Source of the DNA: Pseudolysinimonas kribbensis
GTDB taxonomy: Bacteria; Actinomycetota; Actinomycetes; Actinomycetales; Microbacteriaceae
DNA length: 64,000 nucleotides
Reading direction: 5' to 3'
Assembly: GCF_030161895.1 (NCBI RefSeq)
Contig: NZ_BSVB01000001.1
Location: 806,001 to 870,000 of the forward strand
A program made the position numbers and the translations under genes. Below the pieces are notes generated by a model. That model saw only the letters and a list, made by a program, of their open reading frames with translations. It searched no databases and had not been told where the DNA came from. Positions 18,911-28,229 of the stretch are shown here, piece after piece. The number at the start of each line of letters is the position of its first letter. Position 1 is the first letter of the stretch.

Positions 18911-19948
18911 TCAGTGCGCGGCGACGAACGGCACGAGCAGCGCCAGGAGCAGGATGACGACCCAGCCGATCGCGCCCGCGGCGAGCGCCCGCGGCCCGGT
19001 CCGCACGAGCCGCTCGAGCCGCAGCGACGCGCCGATGCCGAACAGGGCGGTCGCGAGCAGAGCCGATTGCACGGTGGAGGCGACATCGAGCACGACCGGC
19101 GGCACCGGCGCGAAGGTGCGGATCAGCACCAGGGCCAGGAACCCGACGATGAACAGCGGGACGATCGGCGGCAGCGGCCCGCGCACGTCGTCGCCCGCGG
19201 CGCGCATCCGGCGGCGGGTCGCGACGGACGCGATGGCGACCATCGGCGCGAGCATGAGCACGCGGGTGAGCTTGACGACGATCGCGGCCGCCAGGGCGTA
19301 CGTTCCCGCGGCGCCCGCCGTGGCGACCACCTGGCCCACGTCGTGCACGCTCGCGCCGACCCAGTCGCCGTAGATGCGGCCGTGGCCGAGCCCGAAGGGC
19401 AGAGCGAGCGCGGGCAGCACGGCGATCGCGGCCGTCCCGAACAGCGTGACCATCGCGACGGGAGCGCCGCCGTCGGCCGGGTCGGAGCGCCGTGCCGCGC
19501 TCATCGCCCCCACGGCGGAGACGCCGCAGATCGAGAAGCCCGCGGCGAGCAGCACGGGCTCGTCGCCGGGCAGCCGGAACGCGCGGCCGAGCAGGTACAT
19601 CACGACGAAGCCGACGGCCACGAGCGCGATGATCAGCAGGATCGCGGCCCAGCCGAGCCGCCCGATGTCGACGAGGCTCAGCTGCAGCCCGAGCACGACG
19701 ATCCCGATGCGCAGCACGCGTCGCGCCGCCAGGGCCAGGCCGGCCTTCAGCGCCCCGTCGAGTGCGCGCCGGGCGGGCGGGATGCATCCGACGATCACGC
19801 CCAGCACGAGCGACACCGTCAACCACGGCGCCCACGGCAGCAGGTCGTGCACGAGCCAGCCGATCGCGGCGGCGACCCCGGCGAGCAGGAGTCCCGGGAC
19901 CCAGGCGATGCGGCTCGGGGCCGGCGCCCCCGCTTCCTCGGCACTCAT
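18911..19948 (-). CDS. YeiH-family putative sulfate exporter
   Basis: A 345-residue inner-membrane protein with about ten helices, read without a break. The family signature is clear: VLRIGIVVLGLQLSLVDIG, EPVLLAAGFSICGVSAVGAM, GASVHDVGQVVATAGAAG and LFGIGASLRLERL. Members are annotated as sulfate exporters after taurine or sulfolactate breakdown, though few have been tested. A TAGGCT -10 (19958-19963) sits ten bases before the ATG, so it can be transcribed separately from the MFS gene upstream. The window also holds an organosulfur-use set at 54.8-60.1 kb, which may supply sulfate or sulfite. Confidence 0.85.
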   Translation of the reverse strand: MSAEEAGAPAPSRIAWVPGLLLAGVAAAIGWLVHDLLPWAPWLTVSLVLGVIVGCIPPARRALDGALKAGLALAARRVLRIGIVVLGLQLSLVDIGRLGWAAILLIIALVAVGFVVMYLLGRAFRLPGDEPVLLAAGFSICGVSAVGAMSAARRSDPADGGAPVAMVTLFGTAAIAVLPALALPFGLGHGRIYGDWVGASVHDVGQVVATAGAAGTYALAAAIVVKLTRVLMLAPMVAIASVATRRRMRAAGDDVRGPLPPIVPLFIVGFLALVLIRTFAPVPPVVLDVASTVQSALLATALFGIGASLRLERLVRTGPRALAAGAIGWVVILLLALLVPFVAAH

Positions 19949-19963
19949 CGCGATCCGAGCCTA

Positions 19964-19987
19964 GTGCTCGCCGTTCGGGCCGAGCAC
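19964..19987. terminator. Hairpin after the MFS gene
   Basis: GTGCTCG (19964-19970) and CGAGCAC (19981-19987) form a 7-base-pair stem with a ten-base loop between the MFS stop at 20008 and the YeiH promoter. There is no T run. It may attenuate read-through from the upstream operon. Confidence 0.4.
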
Positions 19988-20007
19988 CGTGCGGTCGGCC
20001 GGCCAGC

Positions 20008-21297
20008 TCACGGCAGCTCCTCGCGGATGACGTCCGGATCCAGCGGGATCAGCTCGGCCGCGGCCGCCCCGGCGAGAGGCTGCTCACGCCGCCCGCGTCC
20101 GGCGCGGAAGCCCACCGTGGCGAGCACGGCGAAGACGAGGGCGAGTGCGATGAAGGCGAGCGCGGCATAGCCGAGCGTGGCGACCGCGACCCCGGCGAGG
20201 GCTCCGCCGACGGCTCCGGACGCGCTCATGATGAGGTCGGAGCGACCCTGCACGCTCGTGCGGCGTTCCGGCGCCGCCGACTCCGACACGAGGGCGGCGG
20301 CCGCGACGGTCGAGGCGCTCCAGCCGAGTCCGAGCAGCACGAGCCCGAGCATGACGAGCGCCTCGCTCCGGGCGCCCGCCCCGACGCAGACGAGGCTCAG
20401 CAGCAGCAGCCCCTGCCCGACCAGGATCGCCCGTTCGCGGCCGACCCGGTCGGCGAGGATGCCGAACACGGGTGACAGTCCGTACATCCCGGCGACGTGC
20501 AGGCTGATGGTGAATCCGATGACGACGAGCCCGCCCCCGAGCTCCTGGATGTGCACGGGCGTCATCGACATGACCGACACCATCGTCGCGTGGCTCGCGG
20601 CCAGCGCCACGATGCCCGTCGTGACACCGTTGCGATCCGGCGGCGAGCCGGCGGCGGCAGGGCCGGCGGCCGCCGCGGCCCGCGCCGCGAACCGCAGCGG
20701 ATCGGGCCGGATGCCGATGACGTACACGACGGCGGCGAGCAGCTGGGCGAGCAGCGTCACGAGGAACGGCCCCGCGAGCGGTGGCAGCCCGATCCCCTGG
20801 CCGAACCGGTCGGCCGGGTCGATGAGGTTCGGCCCGAGCACGGCCCCGACGGTCGTGGCCCACACGACGATCGCGAGATCGCGGGCACGGCTGCGCGGGT
20901 CGGAGAGGTCGGTGGCCGCGAATCGCGACTGCAGGTTGACGGCCGTGCCGACGCCGATGAGCACCATGGCGATGAACAGGGGCGCGACCGAGCCGAGCAC
21001 CGCCGCCAGCACGCCGAGCGCGGCCCCTGCGGCGGCGACGACGCCGCCCGTCGTGAGGGCCGGCGCTCGACCGTGGCGGCGCGCGAGTGCGGCCAGCGGC
21101 AGGGCGGCCGCGGCGGCACCCAGGGTCGTCAACGTGGCGGCCATCCCGGCCCAGGCGTCGGAACCGGTGACGTGCGCGATGAGCAACGATCCGGCGGAGA
21201 GCGTGCCGCCCATGCCGACGCCGGCCATCGCCTGGCCGATGATCAGCGAGACGCGCACCCGCCGATGCAGCCGCGCGCGGTCGACGCGCTCGCTCAT
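20008..21297 (-). CDS. MFS transporter
   Basis: A 429-residue major facilitator protein with 12 predicted helices in two halves; the second half starts near NGVTTGIVALAASHATMVSV. The loop 2-3 motif appears as LAALARRHGRAPALTTGG and its second-half counterpart as GILADRVGRERAILVGQG. The substrate cannot be told. It sits between the FAA hydrolase (its start is 13 bases after that stop) and YeiH on the same strand, so it probably belongs to the FAA-hydrolase transcript. Confidence 0.85.
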   Translation of the reverse strand: MSERVDRARLHRRVRVSLIIGQAMAGVGMGGTLSAGSLLIAHVTGSDAWAGMAATLTTLGAAAAALPLAALARRHGRAPALTTGGVVAAAGAALGVLAAVLGSVAPLFIAMVLIGVGTAVNLQSRFAATDLSDPRSRARDLAIVVWATTVGAVLGPNLIDPADRFGQGIGLPPLAGPFLVTLLAQLLAAVVYVIGIRPDPLRFAARAAAAAGPAAAGSPPDRNGVTTGIVALAASHATMVSVMSMTPVHIQELGGGLVVIGFTISLHVAGMYGLSPVFGILADRVGRERAILVGQGLLLLSLVCVGAGARSEALVMLGLVLLGLGWSASTVAAAALVSESAAPERRTSVQGRSDLIMSASGAVGGALAGVAVATLGYAALAFIALALVFAVLATVGFRAGRGRREQPLAGAAAAELIPLDPDVIREELP

Positions 21298-21310
21298 GCG
21301 CCGGCCATGC

Positions 21311-22087
21311 TCAGCCGTCGCGGTTCCGCGCCGGGTTGCTCAGGCGCCCGATGCCCTCGATGTCGATGTCGACCACCTGGCCGTCGACGAAGCCGCCGAG
21401 CCCCGACGGTGTGCCGGTCATGATGATGTCGCCGGGCAACAGCGTCCAGACGTCGGAGATGTACTCGATGAGCTCCGGCAGCTTGTGCAGCAGGTCCTTC
21501 GTGTTGCCGTGCCGGCGGGGCTCCCCGTCGACGTAGGTCTGGATCTCCAGATTCGTCGGGTCGAGCTCCGTCTCGATCCAGGGCCCGATCGGCGCGAACG
21601 TGTCGTAGCCCTTGGCGCGGGCCCACTGCCCGTCGGCGAACATCTGGTCACGCGCCGAGACGTCGTTGCCGATCGTGTAGCCGAACACGTAGTCGGCCCA
21701 GTTCTCGGCCTTGACCTGCTTCGCGATCCGGCCGACGACCATGACCAGCTCGCCCTCGTGGGTGATGCGGCCCTCGACCGGCGGGATCTGGATGGGGTCG
21801 CCCGGACCGACCACGGCGGTGTTCGGCTTGAGGAAGATCAGGGGCGTGTCGGGCGCGTCCACGTTGGCCATGTCGTTGCGGTGCTCGGCGTAGTTGAGGC
21901 CGACGCACACGACCTTCGAGCGCGGGATCACCGGGGCCAGCAGCCGGACGTCGGCGAGCGCGACCCGCTCTCCCGTCGTGTCGAACCCGGCGAAGATGGG
22001 GTCGCTGCGCAGCACGACGACCTCCTCGCCGTCGACGATGCCGTACCGGGGGTCCTCGCCCTCCGTGGCGAATCGGGCGACCTTCAC
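21311..22087 (-). CDS. Fumarylacetoacetate hydrolase family protein
   Basis: A 258-residue enzyme of the FAA hydrolase fold. The metal-site glutamates and partner residues are in KVVCVGLNYAEHRNDM, THEGELVMVVGR and YTIGNDVSARDQ; the C-terminal TGTPSGLGGFVDGQVVDIDI is typical. Members hydrolyse or decarboxylate beta-diketo acids such as acylpyruvates or oxaloacetate. The start is GTG at 22087, six bases after TAGGCT (22094-22099), so the message is probably leaderless. In Microbacteriaceae I recall this gene close to gltX, as here. It diverges from the alpha/beta hydrolase. Confidence 0.88.
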   Translation of the reverse strand: MKVARFATEGEDPRYGIVDGEEVVVLRSDPIFAGFDTTGERVALADVRLLAPVIPRSKVVCVGLNYAEHRNDMANVDAPDTPLIFLKPNTAVVGPGDPIQIPPVEGRITHEGELVMVVGRIAKQVKAENWADYVFGYTIGNDVSARDQMFADGQWARAKGYDTFAPIGPWIETELDPTNLEIQTYVDGEPRRHGNTKDLLHKLPELIEYISDVWTLLPGDIIMTGTPSGLGGFVDGQVVDIDIEGIGRLSNPARNRDG

Positions 22088-22110
22088 GCTCCGAGCCTAG
22101 CCTTGCCTCC

Positions 22111-22764
22111 GTGCCCGATCTGCTGATCACCGGGCCCGACGACGGGCCGACGCTGATGCTGGCCCATGGGGCGGGGGCGGCGATGGACTCGCGATGGATG
22201 GATGACATGGCCGCCCGCCTCTCGGCCCGCGGCATCCGGGTCGTGCGCTTCGAGTTCGCCTACATGGCCGCCCGCCGCTCCGGCTCGCGTCCCCCCGTCC
22301 CCCGCGCGGACCGCGTGCTCGGCGAGTACCGCGTCGCGTGGGAGCAGGCCGGGCGTCCCGCGCTCATCGGCGGCAAGTCCTACGGCGGGCGCGTGGCCTC
22401 GATGGTGGCGGACTCGCTCCGACCCGACGGCCTCCGCGGGCTGGTGTGCCTCGGCTACCCGTTCCACCCGCCGGGCCGGCCCGAGCAGCTGCGCACGGCG
22501 CACCTCGAGCACCTCGCGACCCCCGCCCTCATCTGCCAGGGCGAGCGCGACCCGATGGGCACCACCGCCGACGTCGCGGGCTACGCGCTCGCGCCGACGA
22601 TCACGATCTCGTGGGCGCCCGACGGCGACCACGACCTCCGCCCGCGCAAGGCGTCGGGCCATACCCCGGCCGAGAACCTCGACGCCGCCGCCGCCGCGGT
22701 CGCCGCCTTCGCCCGCCGCCACCCGTCAGGTCCGTTCCCCCTCCTCCCTCCCCCGTCCATCTGA
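22111..22764 (+). CDS. Alpha/beta hydrolase of the KANL3/Tex30 type
   Basis: A 217-residue hydrolase. Early strand and oxyanion region: TLMLAHGAGAAMDSRWMDDM. The nucleophile elbow is IGGKSYGGRVAS with Ser in the GxSxGG motif; the acid and His follow in ICQGERDPMG and APDGDHDLRP. The FEFAYMAARRSG segment is characteristic of the KANL3/Tex30-like bacterial proteins. The substrate is unknown. The GTG start at 22111 lies 23 bases from the divergent FAA hydrolase start. Its 3' end overlaps the left repeat that borders the DUF559 gene. Confidence 0.8.
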   Translation: MPDLLITGPDDGPTLMLAHGAGAAMDSRWMDDMAARLSARGIRVVRFEFAYMAARRSGSRPPVPRADRVLGEYRVAWEQAGRPALIGGKSYGGRVASMVADSLRPDGLRGLVCLGYPFHPPGRPEQLRTAHLEHLATPALICQGERDPMGTTADVAGYALAPTITISWAPDGDHDLRPRKASGHTPAENLDAAAAAVAAFARRHPSGPFPLLPPPSI

Positions 22765-22780
22765 CGCAACTGACCAGTCC
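22757..22780 (+). repeat. Left copy of an inverted repeat bracketing the DUF559 gene
   Basis: CCATCTGACGC, seven variable bases, then CAGTCC. It matches the right copy at 23803-23826 in opposite orientation at 21 of 24 positions. It overlaps the last codons of the hydrolase gene and abuts the stop codon of the DUF559 gene. Confidence 0.55.
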
Positions 22781-23720
22781 TAAGCGGTGAAGCGGGGCAT
22801 TCGCGTCAGGTCGATCGACGCGGGATGCCGGTAGCCGCACTGGTTCAGACGACGCACGAGGCGCGCGACGAGGACCCCGGCGCGTGGAAGAGCTCGTGAC
22901 GACGGACACGCACCACCATCCAGCCGTCGTCGACGAGGGCCTCGTGACGGTCGGCGTCCGAATCCCACACGTCGTCATGCCATTGGCCGTCGTATTCGAT
23001 GACGATGCGATACAGCGGCCAGCACAGATCGGGCACCACCAACCGGCCGATCGAGAGGACGATCGGCCGGTTGAGCTCGGGCTCGGGCAGTCCCGCCGCG
23101 ACGATGAGCAGCCGCAGGAAGGTCTCCGGCCGCGACCAGCTGCCGATCCGGATGGACGGCAGGGCCGACCGCGCCGCCCGGACCCCCGGCGATCCGGTCC
23201 GCTGCGCAACCGCCGCCGCCAGGTCCTCGACCCCGCACAGCGGCGGTCGACGGAGGGTGCCGGAGACCAGACGATCGCCGACGGCGACGAGATCGACGAT
23301 GGAGAGCCGGCGACCCAGGTCGACCCAGACCAGTGCGGCGTGGAGCGCCGGGATGCCACGGATCCGACCGACCGCACCGTCGCCTCGTTCCACGCCGACC
23401 ACGCCGGGGCGCCGCATGGCGCGTTGCGGCCGCAGCGAGGAGACGTGCAGACGCGGGTCCCGCTCGAGCCGCAGGGGCAGAGGCGCACCCATGAGCAGTG
23501 CCGCAGTCGGCCCGGTGAACGCCTGCGTGGACGACATGAGCGGCATCAGGGCTCGGCATCGATCTTCGAGGGTCTCCAAGCGGTGGGCTCTGCCGCCGTG
23601 ATGCGGACGGACGAGGTCCCGCGCGTCGACGCGATGACGCGAGATCCCCGCGGATCGCGCCCGCCCCACGCGGAATGCGGAGCCGTCGAAGGGGCCGGGC
23701 AGATCGCGCCGACGTGTCAT
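22780..23720 (-). CDS. DUF559-type protein, PD-(D/E)XK endonuclease-like
   Basis: About 313 residues with one base restored in the C run near 22877. The start MTRRRDLPGPFDGSAFRVG is followed by a helix-rich N-terminal domain of the kind often named AbiEi-like in these genes (ISRHRVDARDLVRPHHGGRA). The C-terminal ~110 residues carry the Vsr/DUF559 pattern: ELNRPIVLSIGRLVVPDLCW, YRIVIEYDGQWHDD, then DADRHEALVDDGWMVVRVRR. Acidic and His residues are in nuclease-like positions. The repaired tail ends LTRMPRFTA, encoded by a further copy of the bracketing repeat core. The function is unknown; genes of this type are frequent and multi-copy in actinobacteria. The unit is flanked by inverted repeats, unlike its metabolic neighbours. 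Confidence 0.75.
22795..22809 (+). repeat. Third copy of the repeat core, inside the 3' end of the DUF559 gene
   Basis: GGGCATTCGCGTCAG is identical to the right-hand stem of the palindrome at 23808-23822. On the minus strand it encodes the LTRMP of the protein's C-terminus. Confidence 0.6.
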
Positions 23721-23772
23721 GCCGGCATCCTGGGCTCCTCGCGGAGCGCCCGGGGCCGCCTCACGTCGGCTG

Positions 23773-23823
23773 TCTGACGCGAATGCCCGGGTCCCCTGGG
23801 GAGGACTGGGCATTCGCGTCAGA
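23773..23823. repeat. Perfect 16-bp inverted repeat upstream of the DUF559 gene
   Basis: TCTGACGCGAATGCCC (23773-23788) pairs exactly with GGGCATTCGCGTCAGA (23808-23823). The 19-base loop contains its own TCCCCTGGGGA palindrome. The right arm lies inside the right bracketing repeat (23803-23826). It could be a terminator for ilvE-side transcription, a cruciform, or a recombination or transposition end. Confidence 0.75.
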
Positions 23824-23826
23824 TGG
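23803..23826 (-). repeat. Right copy of the inverted repeat bracketing the DUF559 gene
   Basis: On the minus strand it reads CCATCTGACGC, GAATGCC, CAGTCC, that is 21 of 24 bases the same as the left copy at 22757. The two copies in opposite orientation enclose about 1,070 bases containing only the DUF559 gene. Confidence 0.55.
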
Positions 23827-23836
23827 ATGGACCGCG

Positions 23837-24950
23837 CTACGCGTCGAGGCGGGTCAGCCACCCGTGCCGGTCCGCGGCGCGGCCGTATTGGATGTCGAGG
23901 AGCTCCGCGCGCAGCTGCATCGACACGCGCTCCCCGGCCGGCTCCGTCATCCAGATGCCGAAGTCGGGGCTCTTGATCTCGCCGATGGGGGTGATCACGG
24001 CGGCCGTGCCGCACGCGAACGCCTCGACGATCTCGCCCGACGCCGCGCCGTCGCGCCACTCGTCGATCGACACCCGGCGCTGCTCGACGGCGTAGCCGCG
24101 GTCCACCGCGAGCTGCAGCACCGAGTCGAGCGTGATGCCCTCGAGGATCGAGTCGGAGTCGGGCGTGATGAGCTTCTGGTCGCGCGTGACGAGCACGATG
24201 TTCATGCCGCCGAGCTCCTCGAGGTACTTCCCTCCTGGGCGTCGAGGAAGAGCACCTGCTGGCAGCCGTTCTCGTACGCCTCCTGCTGCGGCAGGAGCGA
24301 CGCGGCGTAGTTGCCGCCGGTCTTGGCCGCGCCGAGCCCGCCGTGCCCCGCGCGCGTGAACGTGGTCGAGAGCCAGATCGAGAGCGGCTCCGGCCCCGAC
24401 GTGAAGTACGCGCCGGCGGGCGAGGCGATGAGGTTGAAGTTGACCTTCTTGGCGGCGCGCACGCCGAGGAACGCCTCCTTGGCCCACATGAACGGTCGCA
24501 GGTACAGCGAGGTCTCCGGCTCGGCCGGCACCCAGTCGCCGTCGACGGCGATGAGCTGCTTGAGGGCGTCGATGAAGTACTCGGTCGGCAGCTCCGGCAG
24601 CGCGAGGCGCCGGGCCGAGCGCTGCATCCGCGCCGCGTTCTGCTCCGGGCGGAAGCTCCAGATCGACCCGTCGGCGTGCCGGTACGCCTTGAGCCCCTCG
24701 AAGATCTCCTGGGCGTAGTGCAGCACCGCGGCCGCCGGCTGGATCGAGATGGGGCCGTACGGCATGACGCGGGGCCGGTGCCACCCGCCCTGCTCCGACC
24801 AGCACACGTCGACCATGTGGTCGGTGAAGTAATTGCCGAACCCGGGGCCTTCAGGATCTCGGCGCGCTCCTCGGCCGACTTCGCCCCGTCGTTGCGGGTG
24901 ACCTGCCAGAGCAGGTCCTGGTTCGCCATCGGGAGCAGGTTGATCGCCAT
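23837..24950 (-). CDS. ilvE: Branched-chain amino acid aminotransferase
   Basis: About 371 residues after two missing bases are restored (G runs near 24231 and 24842). Segments in order: [20 protein letters not shown] to [24 protein letters not shown] with the family's [40 protein letters not shown], in which the GGNYA block is standard; then [20 protein letters not shown] and [16 protein letters not shown]. The PLP lysine lies in the expected [12 protein letters not shown] region. It makes Leu, Ile and Val from their keto acids with glutamate, in the cytoplasm. It ends 14 bases from the repeat beside DUF559, and leuB lies 20 bases upstream on the same strand. Confidence 0.93.
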
Positions 24951-24970
24951 GGGTGCGCCTTTCGTCCTAT

Positions 24971-26014
24971 CTACAGTCTGGAGCGGATCGCGTCGCCGAC
25001 GTCGCCCGTCGAGCGCGGGGCGCCGGCGCGATCCGCGAGGTCGGTCGCGACCGCGGCCTCGATCCGGCGGGCCGGCTCCGGCATCCCGAGATGATCCAGG
25101 AGCAGGACGGTCGACAGGATCGCGGCCGTGGGGTCGGCCTTCTGCTGCCCCGCGATGTCGGGAGCCGATCCGTGCACGGGCTCGAACATCGAGGGGAACG
25201 CGCCGTCGGGGTTGATGTTGCCCGAGGCCGCCAGTCCGATGCCGCCGCTGATAGCGCCCGCCAGGTCGGTGAGGATGTCGCCGAAGAGATTGTCCGTGAC
25301 GATCACGTCGAACCTAGCAGGGTCGGTGACGAGGAAGATCGTGGCCGCGTCGACGTGCAGGTAGTCCCATTCGACATCCGGATGCCGCTCGGCCTCGGCG
25401 CGCACGAGCCGCGTCCAGAGGGCCCCGGCGTTGGTGAGCACGTTCGTCTTGTGCACGAGCGTGAGCCGCTTGCGGCGCCTCTCGGCGACCTCGAACGCGT
25501 AACGCACGAGGCGCTCCACGCCGTAGGCGGTGTTGAGGCTCACCTCGGTCGCGATCTCAGCGGGCGTGCCGATCCGGATGGCGCCGCCGTTGCCGACGTA
25601 CGGCCCCTCGGTGCCCTCCCGCACCACCACGAAGTCCACGTCGCCCGGCCGGACCAGCGGGCTCACGACACCCGGGAAGACGCGGGTCGGCCGGAGGTTG
25701 ACGTAGTGATCGAAGGCGAACCGCAGCCTCAGCAGCAGGCCGCGCTCGATGATCCCGCCCGCGAGCCGCGGGTCGCGCGGATCGCCGCCGACCGCGCCGA
25801 GCAGGATCGCGTCGTGCGCCGCGAGGGCGGCGAGGTCGTCGTCGGAGAGGATCTCGCCCGACTCGAGGTAGTGGGTCGCACCGAACGGGTAATTGGTCGT
25901 CGTGATCGCCGCGTCGGCGCCGAGCGCGGCCCGCAGGGTCTCGACGGCCTCCGGCACCACCTCGCGACCGATCCCGTCGCCCGGGATCACGGCCAGGTCG
26001 ATGCTGCGGGTCAC
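24971..26014 (-). CDS. leuB: 3-isopropylmalate dehydrogenase
   Basis: A 347-residue enzyme that oxidises and decarboxylates 3-isopropylmalate in leucine synthesis. Key blocks: [40 protein letters not shown], the Arg-rich substrate site [32 protein letters not shown], the catalytic [14 protein letters not shown], and the Mg site [12 protein letters not shown] with [13 protein letters not shown] chose the GTG at 26014 (VTRSIDLAV) because GGAG lies nine bases upstream; ATG codons at 26029 and 26035 are alternatives without a good ribosome site. A TAGGCT (26112-26117) further upstream may be its -10. Confidence 0.93.
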   Translation of the reverse strand: MTRSIDLAVIPGDGIGREVVPEAVETLRAALGADAAITTTNYPFGATHYLESGEILSDDDLAALAAHDAILLGAVGGDPRDPRLAGGIIERGLLLRLRFAFDHYVNLRPTRVFPGVVSPLVRPGDVDFVVVREGTEGPYVGNGGAIRIGTPAEIATEVSLNTAYGVERLVRYAFEVAERRRKRLTLVHKTNVLTNAGALWTRLVRAEAERHPDVEWDYLHVDAATIFLVTDPARFDVIVTDNLFGDILTDLAGAISGGIGLAASGNINPDGAFPSMFEPVHGSAPDIAGQQKADPTAAILSTVLLLDHLGMPEPARRIEAAVATDLADRAGAPRSTGDVGDAIRSRL

Positions 26015-26219
26015 GTCGCGGGGCTCCATTCGCATACGGGCCGAGTGAATGTCCAGGCGACATCCAGGGTGCCGGGCGGCCCCGGATTTCCGGGGCTCGC
26101 GAGAGGGTCCCAGCCTATCCCGCGCCGTCCCCGGCCTCGGAGATGAGACAGGCCTCACCAACCGGGCTTAGCGTCAGGCCGTACCCGGGAACACTCCCGG
26201 AACGAGATAGGAGCTGACC

Positions 26220-26470
26220 ATGGTGGTAGGTGGAGTCCTGCTGTTCGTCGTCGGCGCGATCCTCGCGTTCGGCGTCTCCTTCGCGGTGCCGGGCGTGAGC
26301 ATGCCCATCATCGGGGGATCCTCATGGTGGCCGGCGTCGTGCTGTTCATCGTCGGCCTGGTCGCGATGATGCGCCGCCGAGGAGCCACGACCGTCGAGCG
26401 CACCGCCGTCGACCCGGCCACGGGCAACTCGGTGCGGAGTTCGTCGACCGACGTCGACCCGCCGGTCTGA
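26220..26470 (+). CDS. DUF6458-like small membrane protein
   Basis: 83 residues with one G restored in the run at 26313. Two hydrophobic segments (GVLLFVVGAILAFGVSF and ILMVAGVVLFIVGLVAMM) are joined by VPGVSMPIIGG and followed by RRRGATTVERTAVDPATG. This is the usual layout of the DUF6458 proteins of actinobacteria. The ATG follows ATAGGAG. The function is unknown. It is divergent from leuB and convergent with serA. Confidence 0.7.
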
Positions 26471-26475
26471 GCGGA

Positions 26476-26515
26476 CGAGCGGGTCGAGGAGCCGCGGTGT
26501 TCCTCGACCCGCTCG
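26476..26515. terminator. Strong bidirectional hairpin
   Basis: CGAGCGGGTCGAGGA and TCCTCGACCCGCTCG make a perfect 15-base-pair stem with a ten-base loop, between the convergent DUF6458 gene and serA. The stem core GAGCGGGTCGAG recurs in the terminator at 43910-43950. Confidence 0.75.
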
Positions 26516-26528
26516 CTCCTGGACCGCC

Positions 26529-28124
26529 CTATGCCTCGACGATGTCGATCTCGCGCACGTCGTCCGCGTCGATGGCGCCGCGCACGCGCTCGAGCACGTC
26601 GTCGGGCACCGGCGAGTCGACCGTCACGATCGTCAGAGCCTGCCCGCCAGCGCTGCGCCGGGCGATCTGCATGCCGGCGATGTTGACGCCCGCCTCGCCG
26701 AACTCGCGCCCGTAGGCCGCGACGATCCCCGGCCGGTCGGTGTAGAGCATGACGACGTGGTGCTCCGCGATCGGCACCTCGATGTCGTACCCGTTCAGGC
26801 CGATGATCTTCTCGACCATCTTGGTACCCGACAGGGTGCCCGACACCTCGACGGTCGTGCCGTCGGAGAGCACGCCGCGAAGCGTGGTCGTGTTGCGGTA
26901 GTCCCTGCTGTCCTCGGCGGTCGACAGGCTCGACGCGATGCCGCGCTGCTCGGCGAGCAGCGGCGCGTTCACGTACGACACGTTCTCGGTCACCTGGTTC
27001 GTGAAGTAGCCCTTGAGCGCCGCGAGCCGGTAGACGCTCACGTCGTAGGCGGCGAGTTCGCCGCGCACGTCGATCTCGAGGTCGGTGAGCGCGCCGTGTC
27101 CGGCCACCGCGGCGAGGATCTGGCCGAGCTTCTCGACGAGCGCGATGCCCGGGCGTACGAACGGGTCGATCGCGCCGCCGGCGACGTTGACGGCATCCGG
27201 CACCAGCTCGCCGCCGAGGGCGAGCCGCACCGAACGCGCGACCGAGACGCCTGCCTTCTCCTGCGCTTCGTCGGTGGAGGCGCCGAGGTGCGGGGTGACG
27301 ACGATGTTCGGGGCCGCGGTGAGCACGTCGTCGGCCGGGGGCTCGCTGGAGAAGACGTCGATGCCCGCGCCGGCGATCTGACCGTCGCGCAGCGCCTGGG
27401 CGAGAGCCGCCTCGTCGATCAGGCCGCCGCGGGCCACGTTGACGATGTACGCCGTCGACTTCATCGCGGCCAGCTGCGGCCCGGCGATCATGCCCGTCGT
27501 CTCGGGCGTCTTCGGCATGTGGATCGTGATGAAGTCGGACTCCGCGAGCACCTCGTCGAGGCTCACGAGCCGCACCCCGAGCTGCTGCGCGCGCGCCGCG
27601 GTGACGTACGGGTCGTAGGCGATGACCTCCATGCCGAATGCCTGCATGCGCTCGGTGATGAGGGCGCCGATGCGGCCGAGACCGATGATGCCGAGGGTCT
27701 TCTCGAACAGCTCCGTGCCGGTGTACTTGGAGCGCTTCCACTCCCCCGCCGCGAGACTCGCGTGCGCGGCCGGGATGTGGCGGGCGAGACTCAGGATGTG
27801 CCCGATGGTCAGCTCGGCGGCGCTGATGATGTTGGAGGTCGGCGCGTTCACGACCATGACGCCGGCCTCGGTCGCCGCCTTGATGTCGACGTTGTCGAGC
27901 CCGACGCCCGCGCGCGCGATGACCTTCAACTGCGGGTTCGCGGCGATCGCCTCCGCATCCATGCGGGTCGCCGATCGGATGAGCACGGCATCCGCCCCCG
28001 CGAGCGCCGCGAGCAGCGCCGGGCGGTCGGTGCCGTCGACCGACCGGATCTCGAAGTCGGGCCCGAGGGCTTCGACGGTGGCGGGAGACAGTTCTTCGGC
28101 GATCAGCACGACCGGCTTGGCCAC
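26529..28124 (-). CDS. serA: D-3-phosphoglycerate dehydrogenase
   Basis: A 531-residue enzyme of the long actinobacterial type, read without a break. The substrate and nucleotide domains come first: KVIARAGVGLDNVDIKAATE, then the Rossmann motif LGIIGLGRIGALITERM, the catalytic Arg in NVARGGLIDE, Glu in DVFSSEPPAD and His in VVTPHLGASTDEAQEKAG. An intervening (ASB) domain of about 130 residues follows, and then a C-terminal ACT domain (HHVVMLYTDRPGIVAAYGRE) that binds serine for feedback control. It makes 3-phosphohydroxypyruvate, the first step of serine synthesis. A TAGGCT (28160-28165) lies upstream. Confidence 0.95.
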   Translation of the reverse strand: MAKPVVLIAEELSPATVEALGPDFEIRSVDGTDRPALLAALAGADAVLIRSATRMDAEAIAANPQLKVIARAGVGLDNVDIKAATEAGVMVVNAPTSNIISAAELTIGHILSLARHIPAAHASLAAGEWKRSKYTGTELFEKTLGIIGLGRIGALITERMQAFGMEVIAYDPYVTAARAQQLGVRLVSLDEVLAESDFITIHMPKTPETTGMIAGPQLAAMKSTAYIVNVARGGLIDEAALAQALRDGQIAGAGIDVFSSEPPADDVLTAAPNIVVTPHLGASTDEAQEKAGVSVARSVRLALGGELVPDAVNVAGGAIDPFVRPGIALVEKLGQILAAVAGHGALTDLEIDVRGELAAYDVSVYRLAALKGYFTNQVTENVSYVNAPLLAEQRGIASSLSTAEDSRDYRNTTTLRGVLSDGTTVEVSGTLSGTKMVEKIIGLNGYDIEVPIAEHHVVMLYTDRPGIVAAYGREFGEAGVNIAGMQIARRSAGGQALTIVTVDSPVPDDVLERVRGAIDADDVREIDIVEA

Positions 28125-28229
28125 GGAGGATCCTCTACGTAGGCGAAAGGGGTGACGCCAGCCTACCGGGGCGCGCGGGGTGCCCGGACCGCCGGGCGGG
28201 TCCCGTCCGGCGGGCGACTGAGCCGCGCC

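Noticed and set aside
22845-24950. A single 701-residue minus-strand frame joining the start of ilvE to the DUF559 protein
   Set aside because: It arises because a lost base in ilvE shifts into a frame that stays open through the intergenic repeat into the next gene. The correct ilvE and DUF559 products are each recovered by restoring single bases.
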